From Gilvibacter sp. SZ-19 (lineage in GTDB: Bacteria; Bacteroidota; Bacteroidia; Flavobacteriales; Flavobacteriaceae): DNA of 64,000 nucleotides. The DNA lies in NCBI RefSeq assembly GCF_002163875.1, contig NZ_CP019333.1:1928864-1992863 (forward strand), given 5' to 3'. The notes below the pieces were generated by a model. The model searched no databases. It was given only the letters and a program-made list of their open reading frames with translations, and was not told the origin of the DNA. Below, in pieces: positions 46,011-55,325 of the stretch; the first letter of the stretch is position 1; each line of letters starts with the position of its first letter. The position numbers and the translations under genes are program-made.

Positions 46011-46108
46011 AAATTCCTAATAATTATTAACTTAGGGAAATAGTAAGTTTTAACTAGCGCCTAACAGGGGTTTTACCCCACAGCAGGCCATTACCAAACA
46101 ACAAGATT

Positions 46109-47683
46109 ATGAAGTTTCTAATCCCCTTTTTGGCCTTCTTGATGTCCACCACCGCGCTTTGGGCACAAGTGCCAGAACCCGTTAGTCCCCTCTTGACCCG
46201 AACGGTGCAGAAGCAACCTACCTATTTGAACAGTGTCTCTTGGCTCAAAACAGGAGATGATACCTATAGCATCACTAGCGATGGCGGTATAGAATTGAAT
46301 GAGCTGCAGTATTTGTCGCAGTTGAGTTCGGCCTCTATAGCTACTTTACACCTGCCGTCTAGAACAATCATTCTCTTGCCAGATTTTGATGATGTTGCCG
46401 TTGGTAGCAGACACGATGGTAGAATTCTTCTTAGAAACACATCTAAGAACTTTTATCTGACCAATCCGAATTCTTATATCACCTATGTAGACGACAAATC
46501 GTATACGGTTGAGGTTACTCGAGTAGCAGATAGCTATGTAGCCTATGTGCCTGAGTTGGATAAAACCTATTTTGAGAAAGATATCCGAAAGTTCTCCGGT
46601 TGGGGTGCAGACAATCTGATCGATATGGGCTACGCGCCAGACAACACTTATTGGTATCGCGATTACGAGAACAAGAAATACGGGATTATCATAAAAGGTC
46701 AAAGTATGGATTATACCAATGTCACTTCGGAGGTGCGCGGGAACGATCGTTTGATCTTCGACAATGGCAAGCCGGTATACCTGCTCAAAGATTACGAGAA
46801 CACGACTACCATAAAAATGCGTCCGGTGAGTACTAAAGTAGAACAGTTCATTACAGAAAGCAGTGGCTCCTCTAACTGTGTTCGTGGCAATTGTCAAGAT
46901 GGATTCGGAAAGTACGAGTACAACAACGGTTATTACGACGGCTTTTGGTCTGGCGGGAAAAAATCCGGCTATGGTCTTTACTCTTGGGATAGCGGTGCAA
47001 CTTATATCGGCAATTGGGAAAATGACAATATGAACGGCTACGGGGTTTTTACCGATGAGGATGACAACATGCAAAAAGGCCTTTTTAGAAATGGTAAACT
47101 TCACGGCAGAGCTGTTAAGAACTACGACGAAGATTGGGAGCAAGGGGTTTTTGACAGTGGGACCTTAGTGGACGCTTTCACTTTTTACGGGAACGATGTG
47201 ACCAGTGGCTGTACCATTGGTGATTGCAAGAACAAATACGGAAAAATGGTATTTGGCAACGGCGATACCTTTGTTGGTTTCTTTAGAAATGGCAACCTGC
47301 AAATGGGTACCTACAGTTTTGCTTCTGGCGCTAAATACAGTGGGGAATTTGATAGCACCGGACCTTTTAAGGCAATTGCCCTATTGCCTGCCTCTATTGA
47401 TCTACCTAGTTTTACTCCAGTTTTATATGTACAAATGGAGAACGGCATTTACCTTATAGCTGCGGTAGTTGTCTGTATTGCTTGTTTGCTGTTGCTTATG
47501 TTTTACAGGTCTGTCAAGTCCTTAAAGCTGCAACATAACGAACGTTGTGATACATTGAATAATTGCTTTTTAGCGCATCGCAGGCAACTCAAAGAAAGAA
47601 ATGATTCTTTGAGTGCTTACGATTTTGAACGCTATAATCTGTCACAGGTGCTACAGTCGCAACCGCTTGTTCGCTGCCCGTGA
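46109..47683 (+). CDS. Exported MORN-repeat protein
   Basis: 524 aa. Signal peptide (to about residue 20, TTALWAQ). Residues 25-250 have no recognised fold. MORN repeats follow at about 265-440 (GFGKYEYNNGYYDGFWSGGK, GYGLYSWDSGATYIGNW, GYGVFTDED and more). A membrane helix at 452-472 and a basic tail end the protein, so the repeats face the periplasm and the tail the cytoplasm. Downstream by 16 bp is the TPR histidine kinase gene, probably in the same transcript. A GGGGT/ACCCC hairpin lies in its leader (about 46067-46079). Confidence 0.72.
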   Translation: MKFLIPFLAFLMSTTALWAQVPEPVSPLLTRTVQKQPTYLNSVSWLKTGDDTYSITSDGGIELNELQYLSQLSSASIATLHLPSRTIILLPDFDDVAVGSRHDGRILLRNTSKNFYLTNPNSYITYVDDKSYTVEVTRVADSYVAYVPELDKTYFEKDIRKFSGWGADNLIDMGYAPDNTYWYRDYENKKYGIIIKGQSMDYTNVTSEVRGNDRLIFDNGKPVYLLKDYENTTTIKMRPVSTKVEQFITESSGSSNCVRGNCQDGFGKYEYNNGYYDGFWSGGKKSGYGLYSWDSGATYIGNWENDNMNGYGVFTDEDDNMQKGLFRNGKLHGRAVKNYDEDWEQGVFDSGTLVDAFTFYGNDVTSGCTIGDCKNKYGKMVFGNGDTFVGFFRNGNLQMGTYSFASGAKYSGEFDSTGPFKAIALLPASIDLPSFTPVLYVQMENGIYLIAAVVVCIACLLLLMFYRSVKSLKLQHNERCDTLNNCFLAHRRQLKERNDSLSAYDFERYNLSQVLQSQPLVRCP

Positions 47684-47699
47684 TCTTTAAAAGACCAAC

Positions 47700-49658
47700 A
47701 TGAAGTTCAAGATCTCTGTTCTCCTAATTTGTTGCCTGGGTATCTATTCCATTCAGGCTCAAGAACTCCAAAAAAACATAGACAGTCTACTTGCGCAATA
47801 CGCCAAGCCAAAACAAGATACGACTAGAGTGCGCCTGCTTGAAAAATTGAGCTCTCACTACAATGTTGCTGCCCTAGATAGTGCTAAGGCTTTTGCTGTA
47901 GAAGGGGTCGCATTGGCAGAAAAACTTAAAGATGTTAGTGGTCGTTGGCGATTGCGCAACGTGCTAGGAACCTATTACGAGCGCAAAGCCGAATACGACA
48001 GTGCTCTTGCTCAGTACAATGATGCCCTAAAGATCATTGATTCCTTGAATAGCACCCGTGGTTATGCAATCGTATTAAACAACAAGGCTACGGTTTTCAT
48101 AAGGCAAGCCAAGTATCAGGAGGCATTAGAATTACTTTTTCGAGCGCTTGAGGCCGAACAAGACTTAGAAAACAGGGAAGGTATTGCACAGGCCTACAAC
48201 AATATCGGGGTGGTTTATTACTACACTCAAAACTTTGACAAGACCACAGAATACCTTACCAAAGCCTTAGAGATTCAAGAAGAGCTCGGTAAACTGGACG
48301 GGCTTATCCTAGGTTATAATAATGTTGGTGCGATTCGAGACTATCAGCAGAAATACAAAGAAGCAATAGGCTCATACCAAAAGGCCTTAGCCATAAGTGA
48401 GCAGCTGGGCGATGTAAAGCAGGAGGCCATTGCTTGGTCTAATATTGCCTTGGCACAGGTCAAGTTAGGACAATTGAATCTTGCCGAATCTTCCATAACC
48501 AAAGCCCTAGAACTGCGCGATAAAGCCAGCGATCCTCAAGGGAAAGTGCAGAGTCAGATCACTTTTGGGCGCGTGTTGCAGGCTCAAGAGAGGAATGCTT
48601 TGGCCAAGTCTTATTTTGAGATGGGGCTAAAGGCTGCTCAAGAGAATGAGCTGCTATTATTGGAGCGAGAAGCGCTGACAGGTTTAGCAGAACTTGCGAC
48701 AGCCAATAGGAATTATCAAGAGGCCAATACCTATTTGAGTCAGGTCATTGTAGTTAAAGATAGTATTACCAACAAGGAGAATGCTCAGGCCATGGCAGAA
48801 ATGGAAGCCAAGTACCAAACTCAGCAAAAGGAGAATCAGATCCTTGCGCAGCGCGCAGAATTGGCCGAGGCTGAATTGATCAACAGAAGAAGAACAGCCT
48901 TATTCGCCGGGAGCTTAGGCTTGGCCTTTCTCTTTGGGTTGATCGGTTTTTTGGTATATAAACAACAGCGTTTAAAGAATCAGCAGCTGCAAAAGGAAGC
49001 CGAGCTCAGAACAGCCTTAGCCAAGATCGAGACGCAGAATCGTCTGCAAGAACAGCGCTTAAGGATCTCTAGAGACCTGCACGACAATATTGGAGCTCAA
49101 CTTACCTTTATCATTTCTAGCTTGGACAACCTCAAATACGGTTTCAAAGAGATGGAGACCAAACTCAAGGATCGACTCACGGGAATCAGCAGTTTTACTA
49201 GCCAGACCATATACGAACTGCGAGACACTATTTGGGCTATGAACAAGGACAGTATCAGCCTAGAAGATCTCAAGACACGGATCACCAATTTTATGGATCA
49301 GGCTAAGGCATCTACCCAAGGCATCACCTTTAACTTCAATTTGGATCAAGACCTAGCGGCCGATCACAGCTTTAAAGCTTTGGTTGGCATGAATCTGTAT
49401 CGCATCATTCAAGAGTCTGTCAATAACAGTTTAAAATACGCCGATCCGGACACGATAAGCTTGGACTTTAAAAAGACCGCTGCTGGCTTTGAACTACAAA
49501 TTGCCGATAATGGAAAAGGATTCAATGAGAGCGAAATAGAGGCAGGAAATGGTTTGAGCAATATGCGTAAACGCGCTAAAGAGCTTCAAGGTAGCCTACA
49601 GATCAATAGTGAGGCTGGGCAAGGAACAACGTTGATTCTCAGCATCCCAGAACAATAG
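47700..49658 (+). CDS. TPR-containing sensor histidine kinase (HisKA_3)
   Basis: 652 aa. Signal peptide (to about 20), six or seven TPR repeats in the periplasm (about 45-330, such as GIAQAYNNIGVVYYYTQNFD), a membrane helix (400-418), coiled coil, HisKA_3 domain with phospho-acceptor His in RDLHDNIGAQL, and HATPase (NGKGFNESEI, GNGLSNMRKRA). This is the NarX-like type that partners LuxR-type regulators; the next gene is one. The ligand is unknown. Confidence 0.87.
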   Translation: MKFKISVLLICCLGIYSIQAQELQKNIDSLLAQYAKPKQDTTRVRLLEKLSSHYNVAALDSAKAFAVEGVALAEKLKDVSGRWRLRNVLGTYYERKAEYDSALAQYNDALKIIDSLNSTRGYAIVLNNKATVFIRQAKYQEALELLFRALEAEQDLENREGIAQAYNNIGVVYYYTQNFDKTTEYLTKALEIQEELGKLDGLILGYNNVGAIRDYQQKYKEAIGSYQKALAISEQLGDVKQEAIAWSNIALAQVKLGQLNLAESSITKALELRDKASDPQGKVQSQITFGRVLQAQERNALAKSYFEMGLKAAQENELLLLEREALTGLAELATANRNYQEANTYLSQVIVVKDSITNKENAQAMAEMEAKYQTQQKENQILAQRAELAEAELINRRRTALFAGSLGLAFLFGLIGFLVYKQQRLKNQQLQKEAELRTALAKIETQNRLQEQRLRISRDLHDNIGAQLTFIISSLDNLKYGFKEMETKLKDRLTGISSFTSQTIYELRDTIWAMNKDSISLEDLKTRITNFMDQAKASTQGITFNFNLDQDLAADHSFKALVGMNLYRIIQESVNNSLKYADPDTISLDFKKTAAGFELQIADNGKGFNESEIEAGNGLSNMRKRAKELQGSLQINSEAGQGTTLILSIPEQ

Positions 49659-49672
49659 GGCAAATGCCCTAT
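49655..49672. promoter_or_regulatory. ATAGGGC/GCCCTAT inverted repeat upstream of the response regulator
   Basis: ATAGGGC (49655-49661), AAAT, GCCCTAT (49666-49672): perfect 7-bp arms overlapping the kinase stop codon. The half-site TGCCCTAT is shared with the promoters at 43.3 and 44.0 kb, though the arms face the other way here. Confidence 0.4.
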
Positions 49673-49732
49673 AGGACCAAAGGACTTTTTTTCTGACCTT
49701 GAGGGCAAGCGATAATTCCTATCTTTAATATC

Positions 49733-50383
49733 ATGAAGCGCAAACTGGCCATCGTAGACGACAACTCCTTTTTAATCAACGCCGTAAAGGAGAAACTCTC
49801 CTTTTTTGATGATATGGCTGTGCGTTTTACTGCTTCGGATGGAAGCGATCTTCTGGCCAAGTTAGAGGACAATCACAATTTGGACCTGATCTTAATGGAT
49901 ATTGAGATGCCTGTGCTTAACGGCATTGAAACCACGGCTGTGGTCAAGCAGAAATACCCGCATATCAAAATCATCATGCTCACGGTTTTCGACAATGACG
50001 AGAATATCTTCAATGCTATAAAAGCTGGGGCCGATGGTTATTTGCTAAAGGATGTGAACCCAGACGATCTGCACAACGGTATAGAAGAAACCTTGAGCGG
50101 TGGCGCTGCCATGAATCCGTCTATCGCTTTGAAGACTTTAAAATTGCTTCGCAATCCAATTGCAGTGACCAATAGTGCAGATAAGGAGCAGATCTCGCTA
50201 TCTGGCCGAGAAATAGAGGTCTTGGAACAGCTCAGTACCGGACTGAGTTATACAGCCATAGCAGACAATTTGATCCTTTCGCCTAGTACCGTGCGCAAGC
50301 ATATCGAGAACATCTACAAAAAATTGCAGGTTCACAGCAAAATAGAAGCGGTTCAAAAAGCGAGAAACCACAATCTTATCTAA
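49733..50383 (+). CDS. LuxR/NarL-family response regulator
   Basis: 216 aa. Receiver domain with D8/D9-type acids (IVDDNS), phospho-acceptor Asp in LILMDIEMP, LLKD; C-terminal HTH LSGREIEVLEQLSTGLSYTA with recognition helix SPSTVRKHIENIYKKL. It is the likely partner of the TPR kinase 74 bp upstream. TATCTTTA (49720-49727) is a likely -7 box only 5 bp before the ATG. Confidence 0.9.
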   Translation: MKRKLAIVDDNSFLINAVKEKLSFFDDMAVRFTASDGSDLLAKLEDNHNLDLILMDIEMPVLNGIETTAVVKQKYPHIKIIMLTVFDNDENIFNAIKAGADGYLLKDVNPDDLHNGIEETLSGGAAMNPSIALKTLKLLRNPIAVTNSADKEQISLSGREIEVLEQLSTGLSYTAIADNLILSPSTVRKHIENIYKKLQVHSKIEAVQKARNHNLI

Positions 50384-50451
50384 TTTTCAGAGGCTTACCA
50401 AATCCCGCGATATTACAGAAAAAACGTACCTTAGGGACAAGACTTTGAGCC

Positions 50452-51063
50452 ATGCGTAATTTCTTATTTGGAGCTTGTTTTGCTTTACTGATCGTCTTTG
50501 TCTATCAGTATTGCGATTACCGTCGTGAAGGGAGTCAGCAGCGTTTACAGAGTTCGGCCATGTTACAACAGCAACTTCAGAACGTGGGCAAGTTGGTTGT
50601 TACAGAAGGTAGTTTCACGCAGATCCACAATTACGAGGATTCCAAAAGCTATTATTTCGACTTTTTCTCCTCAAAAAAGAAGGCGCTCATTGTTGTGGAT
50701 GCTCAGGCGCAAGTGAGCTATGATCTTCGCAAAATGGAGATAGACATTGACAGTATGGCCAAAACATTGACCGTTACCTATCTTCCGGAGCCTGAATTGA
50801 AGATCGCACCGCATATAGAGTATTATGATGTAGAACAAGGGATCTTCAACGATTTTGATGCTGAAGCGCTAAACACCATCACCAAAAAAGTCACGGACAG
50901 CTTAAGAGTACAAGCCCTGCAAAGTGAACTAATGACCAATGCACAAAACAGACTGATCTCAGAACTGCAGCAGCTATTTGTGCTTACCGAGAGCATGGGT
51001 TGGACCTTGATCCACAAAGAAAAGACCATAAAAATACCAGAAGACTGGCAGCTTCTAGATTAA
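50452..51063 (+). CDS. DUF4230 family protein
   Basis: 203 aa with one N-terminal membrane helix (residues 4-20), then a mixed fold: KLVVTEGSFTQIHNYED, KKALIVVDAQAQVSYDL, TVTYLPEPELKIAPHIEYYDV. This fits DUF4230, function unknown. It lies between the two-component pair and the TetR gene, from which it is separated by 15 bp, so it may be cotranscribed with the regulator. Confidence 0.75.
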   Translation: MRNFLFGACFALLIVFVYQYCDYRREGSQQRLQSSAMLQQQLQNVGKLVVTEGSFTQIHNYEDSKSYYFDFFSSKKKALIVVDAQAQVSYDLRKMEIDIDSMAKTLTVTYLPEPELKIAPHIEYYDVEQGIFNDFDAEALNTITKKVTDSLRVQALQSELMTNAQNRLISELQQLFVLTESMGWTLIHKEKTIKIPEDWQLLD

Positions 51064-51078
51064 TTAAACCACCGCATA

Positions 51079-51651
51079 TTGAAAACCCTTAGCCGAAAAG
51101 AAGAGATAATTGAAAAGGCCGCCAAGTTGTTCCTAGAGCGGGGTTATAGCGCAGTTACCATGCGCGATCTGGCCAAGGAACTGGGCATAAAAGCGGCGAG
51201 CTTATACAATCATATTTCTTCTAAGCACGAGATCTTAGAGTCGCTTATTATCAGTGTGGCGGAGGAGTTTACCGTAGGAATGAATCGAATCTTTATTTCT
51301 GACATGCCTACCCTAGATAAGGTAGAACAGGTTATTCATTTGCACATAGACGTAACGGTAAAGAATCAGGATGCATTAGGATCACTCAATAATGATTGGA
51401 TGCATTTAGAAGGCAAGGCCTTGCCTTATTTCGAAGAAATGCGCAATCAATACGAGGAGAATTTTAGACAGATCATCAAATCGGGAATTGCAGAAGGTGC
51501 CATAGCCAATCGGGATCCGGAGATATTGTTGTTCTCGGTCTTGTCCACTCTTAGAACCCTTTATTTGTGGTATCCTAAAAAGAATAGTATTGATATGCAG
51601 ACACTTAAGGATGATATGACTGCCACCATGTTGGCAAGCATAAAAGCCTAG
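51079..51651 (+). CDS. TetR-family regulator, probable repressor of the paa operon
   Basis: 190 aa from a TTG start (MKTLSRKEEIIEKAAKLFLE). The TetR HTH is clear (SAVTMRDLAKELGIKAASLYNHISSKHEIL). The C-terminal ligand domain is typical helical. It lies directly upstream of paaE in the same direction, and a TetR-sized operator overlaps the paa -7 box, so it is probably the phenylacetyl-CoA-responsive repressor (PaaR-like). Ligand identity is inference. There is an alternative: no other start codon lies close by, so TTG appears to be used. Confidence 0.82.
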   Translation: MKTLSRKEEIIEKAAKLFLERGYSAVTMRDLAKELGIKAASLYNHISSKHEILESLIISVAEEFTVGMNRIFISDMPTLDKVEQVIHLHIDVTVKNQDALGSLNNDWMHLEGKALPYFEEMRNQYEENFRQIIKSGIAEGAIANRDPEILLFSVLSTLRTLYLWYPKKNSIDMQTLKDDMTATMLASIKA

Positions 51652-51679
51652 ATAATTGGCAAAAATTTAAATATTGGCT

Positions 51680-51711
51680 CTTGTAAATGTAACTAACAAA
51701 CGTTAGTTTTG
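51680..51711 (+). promoter_or_regulatory. paa operon promoter with overlapping TetR-type operator
   Basis: CTTG at 51680-51683 (-33-like), 20 bp, then TAGTTTTG (51704-51711), a perfect -7 box. The inverted repeat AACTAAC (51691-51697), AAAC, GTTAGTT (51702-51708) covers the first part of the -7 box, so binding should block polymerase. Confidence 0.72.
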
Positions 51712-51727
51712 TCTTATAAATTCAGGT

Positions 51728-52786
51728 ATGGCAAAGTTTTTCGACATCCGCGTCGCAGAGGTGTATAAGGAAACCAAGGACACTTCCGTAGTTACTTTCG
51801 AGATCCCAGATGATCTTAAAGAGGCCTTTGCATTCACGCAAGGGCAGCACCTGACCTTAAGGGCAGTCATCAACGGCAAAGACGAGCGTCGTTCTTACAG
51901 CTTGTGTTCGAGTCCGCTAGATGGAATTTGGCGTGTAGCCGTTAAGCAGATACCAGGGGGTGTTTTTTCTACCTATGTCAACGAATCATTAAAGGCTGGT
52001 GATACGATCCAGCTGATGCCTCCTAGCGGTCGATTTTTTGTTCCCATAAGTGACACGCCCAAAAATTATATCGCTTTTGCAGCAGGAAGTGGGATCACAC
52101 CTATTTTGTCTATCATAAAAACGCATTTGGCCCAAGAACCAGATAGCAGCTTTAAGTTGTTCTACTTGAACCGTACGGTCAAATCCATTATCTTTAAAGA
52201 AGAGATAGAAGCGCTTAAGAATCAATACTTTGATCGGTTTGAGATCTTTTACTTTTTAACCAGAGAGCGCAGAGATATACCCTTGTTCAACGGACGTTTT
52301 GACGAGGAGAAAATGCAAGCACTGACCAAAACATTTATCGATGTGCCCGATACGCATGGATGTTTTATTTGTGGGCCGCAGGAAATGATCTTTTTGATAA
52401 GAGATGCATTGCAAGACCAAGGCATGAACTTAGAAAACATCCATTATGAATTGTTTTACTCAGGAGACGCTCCGGCGCCTGCCGTAGAACTTAAAGAAGT
52501 ACAGGAAGGAACAGAGGTCGTCATTATCGATGGTGGGAAGGAGTTCCACTTTGTCATGGGAGACGACCACGACAACATCCTGGATGCTGCATTAGCAGCA
52601 GGAGCAGACTTGCCTTACGCATGTAAAGGCGGAGTTTGCAGTACCTGTAAATGTAAAGTATTGCATGGCGATGTAGCCATGAAAATCAATTACGCTTTAG
52701 AGCCCGACGAAGTAGCGCAAGATTTTGTACTCAGCTGTCAAGCGGTTCCGCAAAGCGATAAAGTCACCGTCGATTTCGACGTATAA
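51728..52786 (+). CDS. paaE: Phenylacetyl-CoA epoxidase reductase subunit PaaE
   Basis: 352 aa. Ferredoxin-NADP reductase-type FAD domain (RRSYSLCSSP), NAD(P) domain (AAGSGITPILS) and a C-terminal plant-type 2Fe-2S ferredoxin domain (YACKGGVCSTCKC, LSCQ). It passes electrons from NADPH to the PaaABC oxygenase. First gene of the operon; usually it is last (paaABCDE), so the order here is the Bacteroidota one. Confidence 0.93.
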   Translation: MAKFFDIRVAEVYKETKDTSVVTFEIPDDLKEAFAFTQGQHLTLRAVINGKDERRSYSLCSSPLDGIWRVAVKQIPGGVFSTYVNESLKAGDTIQLMPPSGRFFVPISDTPKNYIAFAAGSGITPILSIIKTHLAQEPDSSFKLFYLNRTVKSIIFKEEIEALKNQYFDRFEIFYFLTRERRDIPLFNGRFDEEKMQALTKTFIDVPDTHGCFICGPQEMIFLIRDALQDQGMNLENIHYELFYSGDAPAPAVELKEVQEGTEVVIIDGGKEFHFVMGDDHDNILDAALAAGADLPYACKGGVCSTCKCKVLHGDVAMKINYALEPDEVAQDFVLSCQAVPQSDKVTVDFDV

Positions 52787-52798
52787 AAAACCGAAATT

Positions 52799-53761
52799 AT
52801 GAGTGAAAAAGAAATCAAAAACCTAGAAGAGATCTTTGAGCAGCGCATTGCCAATGACGAAAAGATCGAACCTAAAGATTGGATGCCAGAGAAGTATCGC
52901 AAGACACATATTCGTCAGATCTCTCAGCACGCACATTCAGAAATTGTTGGGATGTTACCAGAAGGCAATTGGATCACCCGCGCCCCTTCCTTGAGACGCA
53001 AGGCTGCTTTGTTAGCAAAAGTTCAAGATGAAGCAGGCCACGGATTGTATCTATACAGTGCTTGTGAGACCTTAGGGATCAGTCGTGAAGAATTGTACGA
53101 TCAACTTCACACCGGAAAGGCCAAATACTCCAGTATCTTCAACTACCCAACAGTAACCTGGGCAGATATAGGAGCCATTGGTTGGTTGGTAGACGGTGCT
53201 GCGATCATTAACCAAGTGCCGCTTTGTAACACCTCTTTTGGACCATACGCCAGAGCAATGGTTCGCGTTTGTAAAGAGGAGAGTTTCCACCAGCGTCAAG
53301 GGTACGAGATCATGCTCACCCTGTCTAAAGGAACTCCGGAGCAAAAGGCAATGGCACAAGATGCGCTCAACCGTTGGTGGTGGCCAAGTCTTATGATGTT
53401 CGGCCCTACAGATGCCGAGTCTGTGCATACCGAGCAATCCATGAAGTGGAAGCTCAAGCGTAAAACCAATGACGAATTGCGCCAGCAGTTCATAGACCAG
53501 ACCGTGCCGCAAGCGGACTTGCTTGGATTAACTGTACCGGACCCAGATCTTAAATGGAACGAGGAGCGAGGTTCTTATGATTTTGGTGAGATCGATTGGG
53601 ACGAATTCTGGCAGGTGGTAAAGGGTCACGGACCTTGTAATAAGGAGCGCATGAACACACGTGTTTCTGCCTGGGAAAACGGAGCTTGGGTACGCGATGC
53701 AGCTGTCGCCTATGCAGAGAAAAAAGAAAAAGCAAAATCAGAAGTGGCTCAGGCCAGCTAA
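52799..53761 (+). CDS. paaA: Phenylacetyl-CoA epoxidase catalytic subunit PaaA
   Basis: 320 aa. Ferritin-like di-iron oxygenase with two EXXH motifs ([14 protein letters not shown] and [11 protein letters not shown]). With PaaC it makes the ring 1,2-epoxide of phenylacetyl-CoA. The C-terminal 20 residues are a Lys/Glu/Ala tail. It is 12 bp after paaE. Confidence 0.95.
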   Translation: MSEKEIKNLEEIFEQRIANDEKIEPKDWMPEKYRKTHIRQISQHAHSEIVGMLPEGNWITRAPSLRRKAALLAKVQDEAGHGLYLYSACETLGISREELYDQLHTGKAKYSSIFNYPTVTWADIGAIGWLVDGAAIINQVPLCNTSFGPYARAMVRVCKEESFHQRQGYEIMLTLSKGTPEQKAMAQDALNRWWWPSLMMFGPTDAESVHTEQSMKWKLKRKTNDELRQQFIDQTVPQADLLGLTVPDPDLKWNEERGSYDFGEIDWDEFWQVVKGHGPCNKERMNTRVSAWENGAWVRDAAVAYAEKKEKAKSEVAQAS

Positions 53762-53771
53762 ATTGAAAGTT

Positions 53772-54059
53772 ATGGAAAAAAAGAACTGGCCATTATGGGA
53801 AGTCTTTGTCCGATCCAAGAACGGATTGGAACACAGACATTTTGGTAGTTTACATGCTGCGGATGCCACGATGGCTTTAGAAAACGCTCGTGATGTTTAC
53901 ACGCGACGCAATGAGGGAGTGAGCATATGGGTTGTGGAGTCCAAACACATCACAGCCTCTAATCCGGAAAATCACGGCGAGCTGTTCGAACCAGCTCAAG
54001 ATAAGGTTTACCGTCATCCTACCTTCTACAAGCTACCCGATGAGGTAAAACATATGTAA
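53772..54059 (+). CDS. paaB: Phenylacetyl-CoA epoxidase subunit PaaB
   Basis: 95 aa, start MEKKNWPLWEVFVRSKNGLEH. PLWEVFVR, HFGSLHAADA and VYTRRNEGVSIWVV are the PaaB pattern. It bridges PaaAC heterodimers. An upstream in-frame ATG (53661) lies inside paaA and is rejected. Its stop overlaps the paaC start by 1 bp. Confidence 0.93.
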   Translation: MEKKNWPLWEVFVRSKNGLEHRHFGSLHAADATMALENARDVYTRRNEGVSIWVVESKHITASNPENHGELFEPAQDKVYRHPTFYKLPDEVKHM

Positions 54060-54820
54060 TGGCAATGGAGAAACAATCTTTATACGCATACATGCTCACC
54101 TTGGGAGACAATGCGCTGATCTTAGGACAGCGACTGGGCGAACTTTGTGGGCACGGGCCAAGTTTGGAGACCGACATTGCGCTGACCAATATCGCCTTGG
54201 ATCTACTTGGGCAAACCCGCAGTTGTTTTCAATATGCGGCTTCTCAGCTCGAGGGCAAATCAGAAGACGATGTCGCTTTTTCTCGCAAGGAAAACCAGTA
54301 CACCAATGTTCTTTTGGTGGAGCAACCCAATACCGACTTTGCTTATGTGATCACACGCCAGTATTTCTTTGATGTGTATCATTTAATGCTGATGGAATGG
54401 TTAGCGGTTAATTCTGCCGACGAGACTATTAAAGCGATTGCCAATAAAGCGGTAAAGGAGGCTCGTTATCACCGCCGATTCTCTTCGGATTGGATGCTGC
54501 GCCTGGGCGACGGAACTTCAGAAAGTCATCAGCGTGTGGTTCAAGCTGTAGAAGACCTATGGCCTTATACCCAAGAGTTCTTTGTGCCTTCTGAGGCAGA
54601 AACCTTGGCCGCCCAAGCTGGAATAGGCCCTGAGCTCTCTTCTTTTAAAGAGCATTACTACAACGATGTAGTATCGCTATTGCAGAAAGCCACCATTGCT
54701 GTACCAGAGAATCCGTACTTCCAAAAAGGGGGTAAACAAGGAGTTCATACCGAACATATGGGCTACCTCTTGGCCGATCTGCAATACATGCAACGCACCT
54801 ATCCAAACATGACCTGGTAA
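54059..54820 (+). CDS. paaC: Phenylacetyl-CoA epoxidase structural subunit PaaC
   Basis: 253 aa. Ferritin-like helices (GDNALILGQRLGELCGHGP, TNIALDLLGQTRS, EARYHRRFSSDW). PaaC is the non-catalytic partner of PaaA that keeps some of the fold's ligands. Start ATG at 54059, with a second Met at codon 3. Confidence 0.93.
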   Translation: MAMEKQSLYAYMLTLGDNALILGQRLGELCGHGPSLETDIALTNIALDLLGQTRSCFQYAASQLEGKSEDDVAFSRKENQYTNVLLVEQPNTDFAYVITRQYFFDVYHLMLMEWLAVNSADETIKAIANKAVKEARYHRRFSSDWMLRLGDGTSESHQRVVQAVEDLWPYTQEFFVPSEAETLAAQAGIGPELSSFKEHYYNDVVSLLQKATIAVPENPYFQKGGKQGVHTEHMGYLLADLQYMQRTYPNMTW

Positions 54821-54821
54821 G

Positions 54822-55325
54822 ATGACCATTAAACTGCATCCTAATATAGAGGCCGATCTGATCCCGATTCTGGAAACTGTTCCAGACCCGGAAATTCCCG
54901 TTTTAACGGTGCTAGACCTAGGTGTTGTAAGAGAAGCAGTGCGAACGCCCGAAGGCGTTCATATAAAACTCACTCCAACTTATACTGGCTGTCCTGCTAT
55001 GGATGTCATTGGCGACGACCTAAAAGCGGCATTTGCCAAAGAGGGAATAGTTGCAACAGTAGAACTGATCTTAGCTCCTGCCTGGAGTACTGATTGGATC
55101 AGCGAAGCGGGTCGTGAAAAAATGCGCGACTATGGTATTGCACCTCCACTGAGTGAAACTGCAGACAAGGCTGCACTTTTGGGAGACCAGCGTTTGGTGC
55201 CTTGCACCAACTGTAAATCAACGAATACTAAAATGATCAGTCAATTCGGCTCCACAGCTTGCAAAGCACTATTTCAGTGTATGGATTGCCAAGAACCTTT
55301 TGACTATTTTAAATGTCTTAAATGA
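54822..55325 (+). CDS. paaD: Phenylacetate degradation protein PaaD
   Basis: 167 aa. N-terminal MIP18/DUF59-like domain (VPDPEIPVLTVLDLGVVR, YTGCPAMDVI) and C-terminal zinc ribbon (CTNC, QCMDC). PaaD is involved in maturation of the epoxidase, probably its metal cofactor. It ends 4 bp inside paaG. Confidence 0.92.
   Translation: MTIKLHPNIEADLIPILETVPDPEIPVLTVLDLGVVREAVRTPEGVHIKLTPTYTGCPAMDVIGDDLKAAFAKEGIVATVELILAPAWSTDWISEAGREKMRDYGIAPPLSETADKAALLGDQRLVPCTNCKSTNTKMISQFGSTACKALFQCMDCQEPFDYFKCLK

Noticed and set aside
46346-47143. 265-aa open frame on the minus strand
   Set aside because: Antisense to the MORN-repeat gene, with no start context or recognisable domain; it follows from the codon bias of the real gene.
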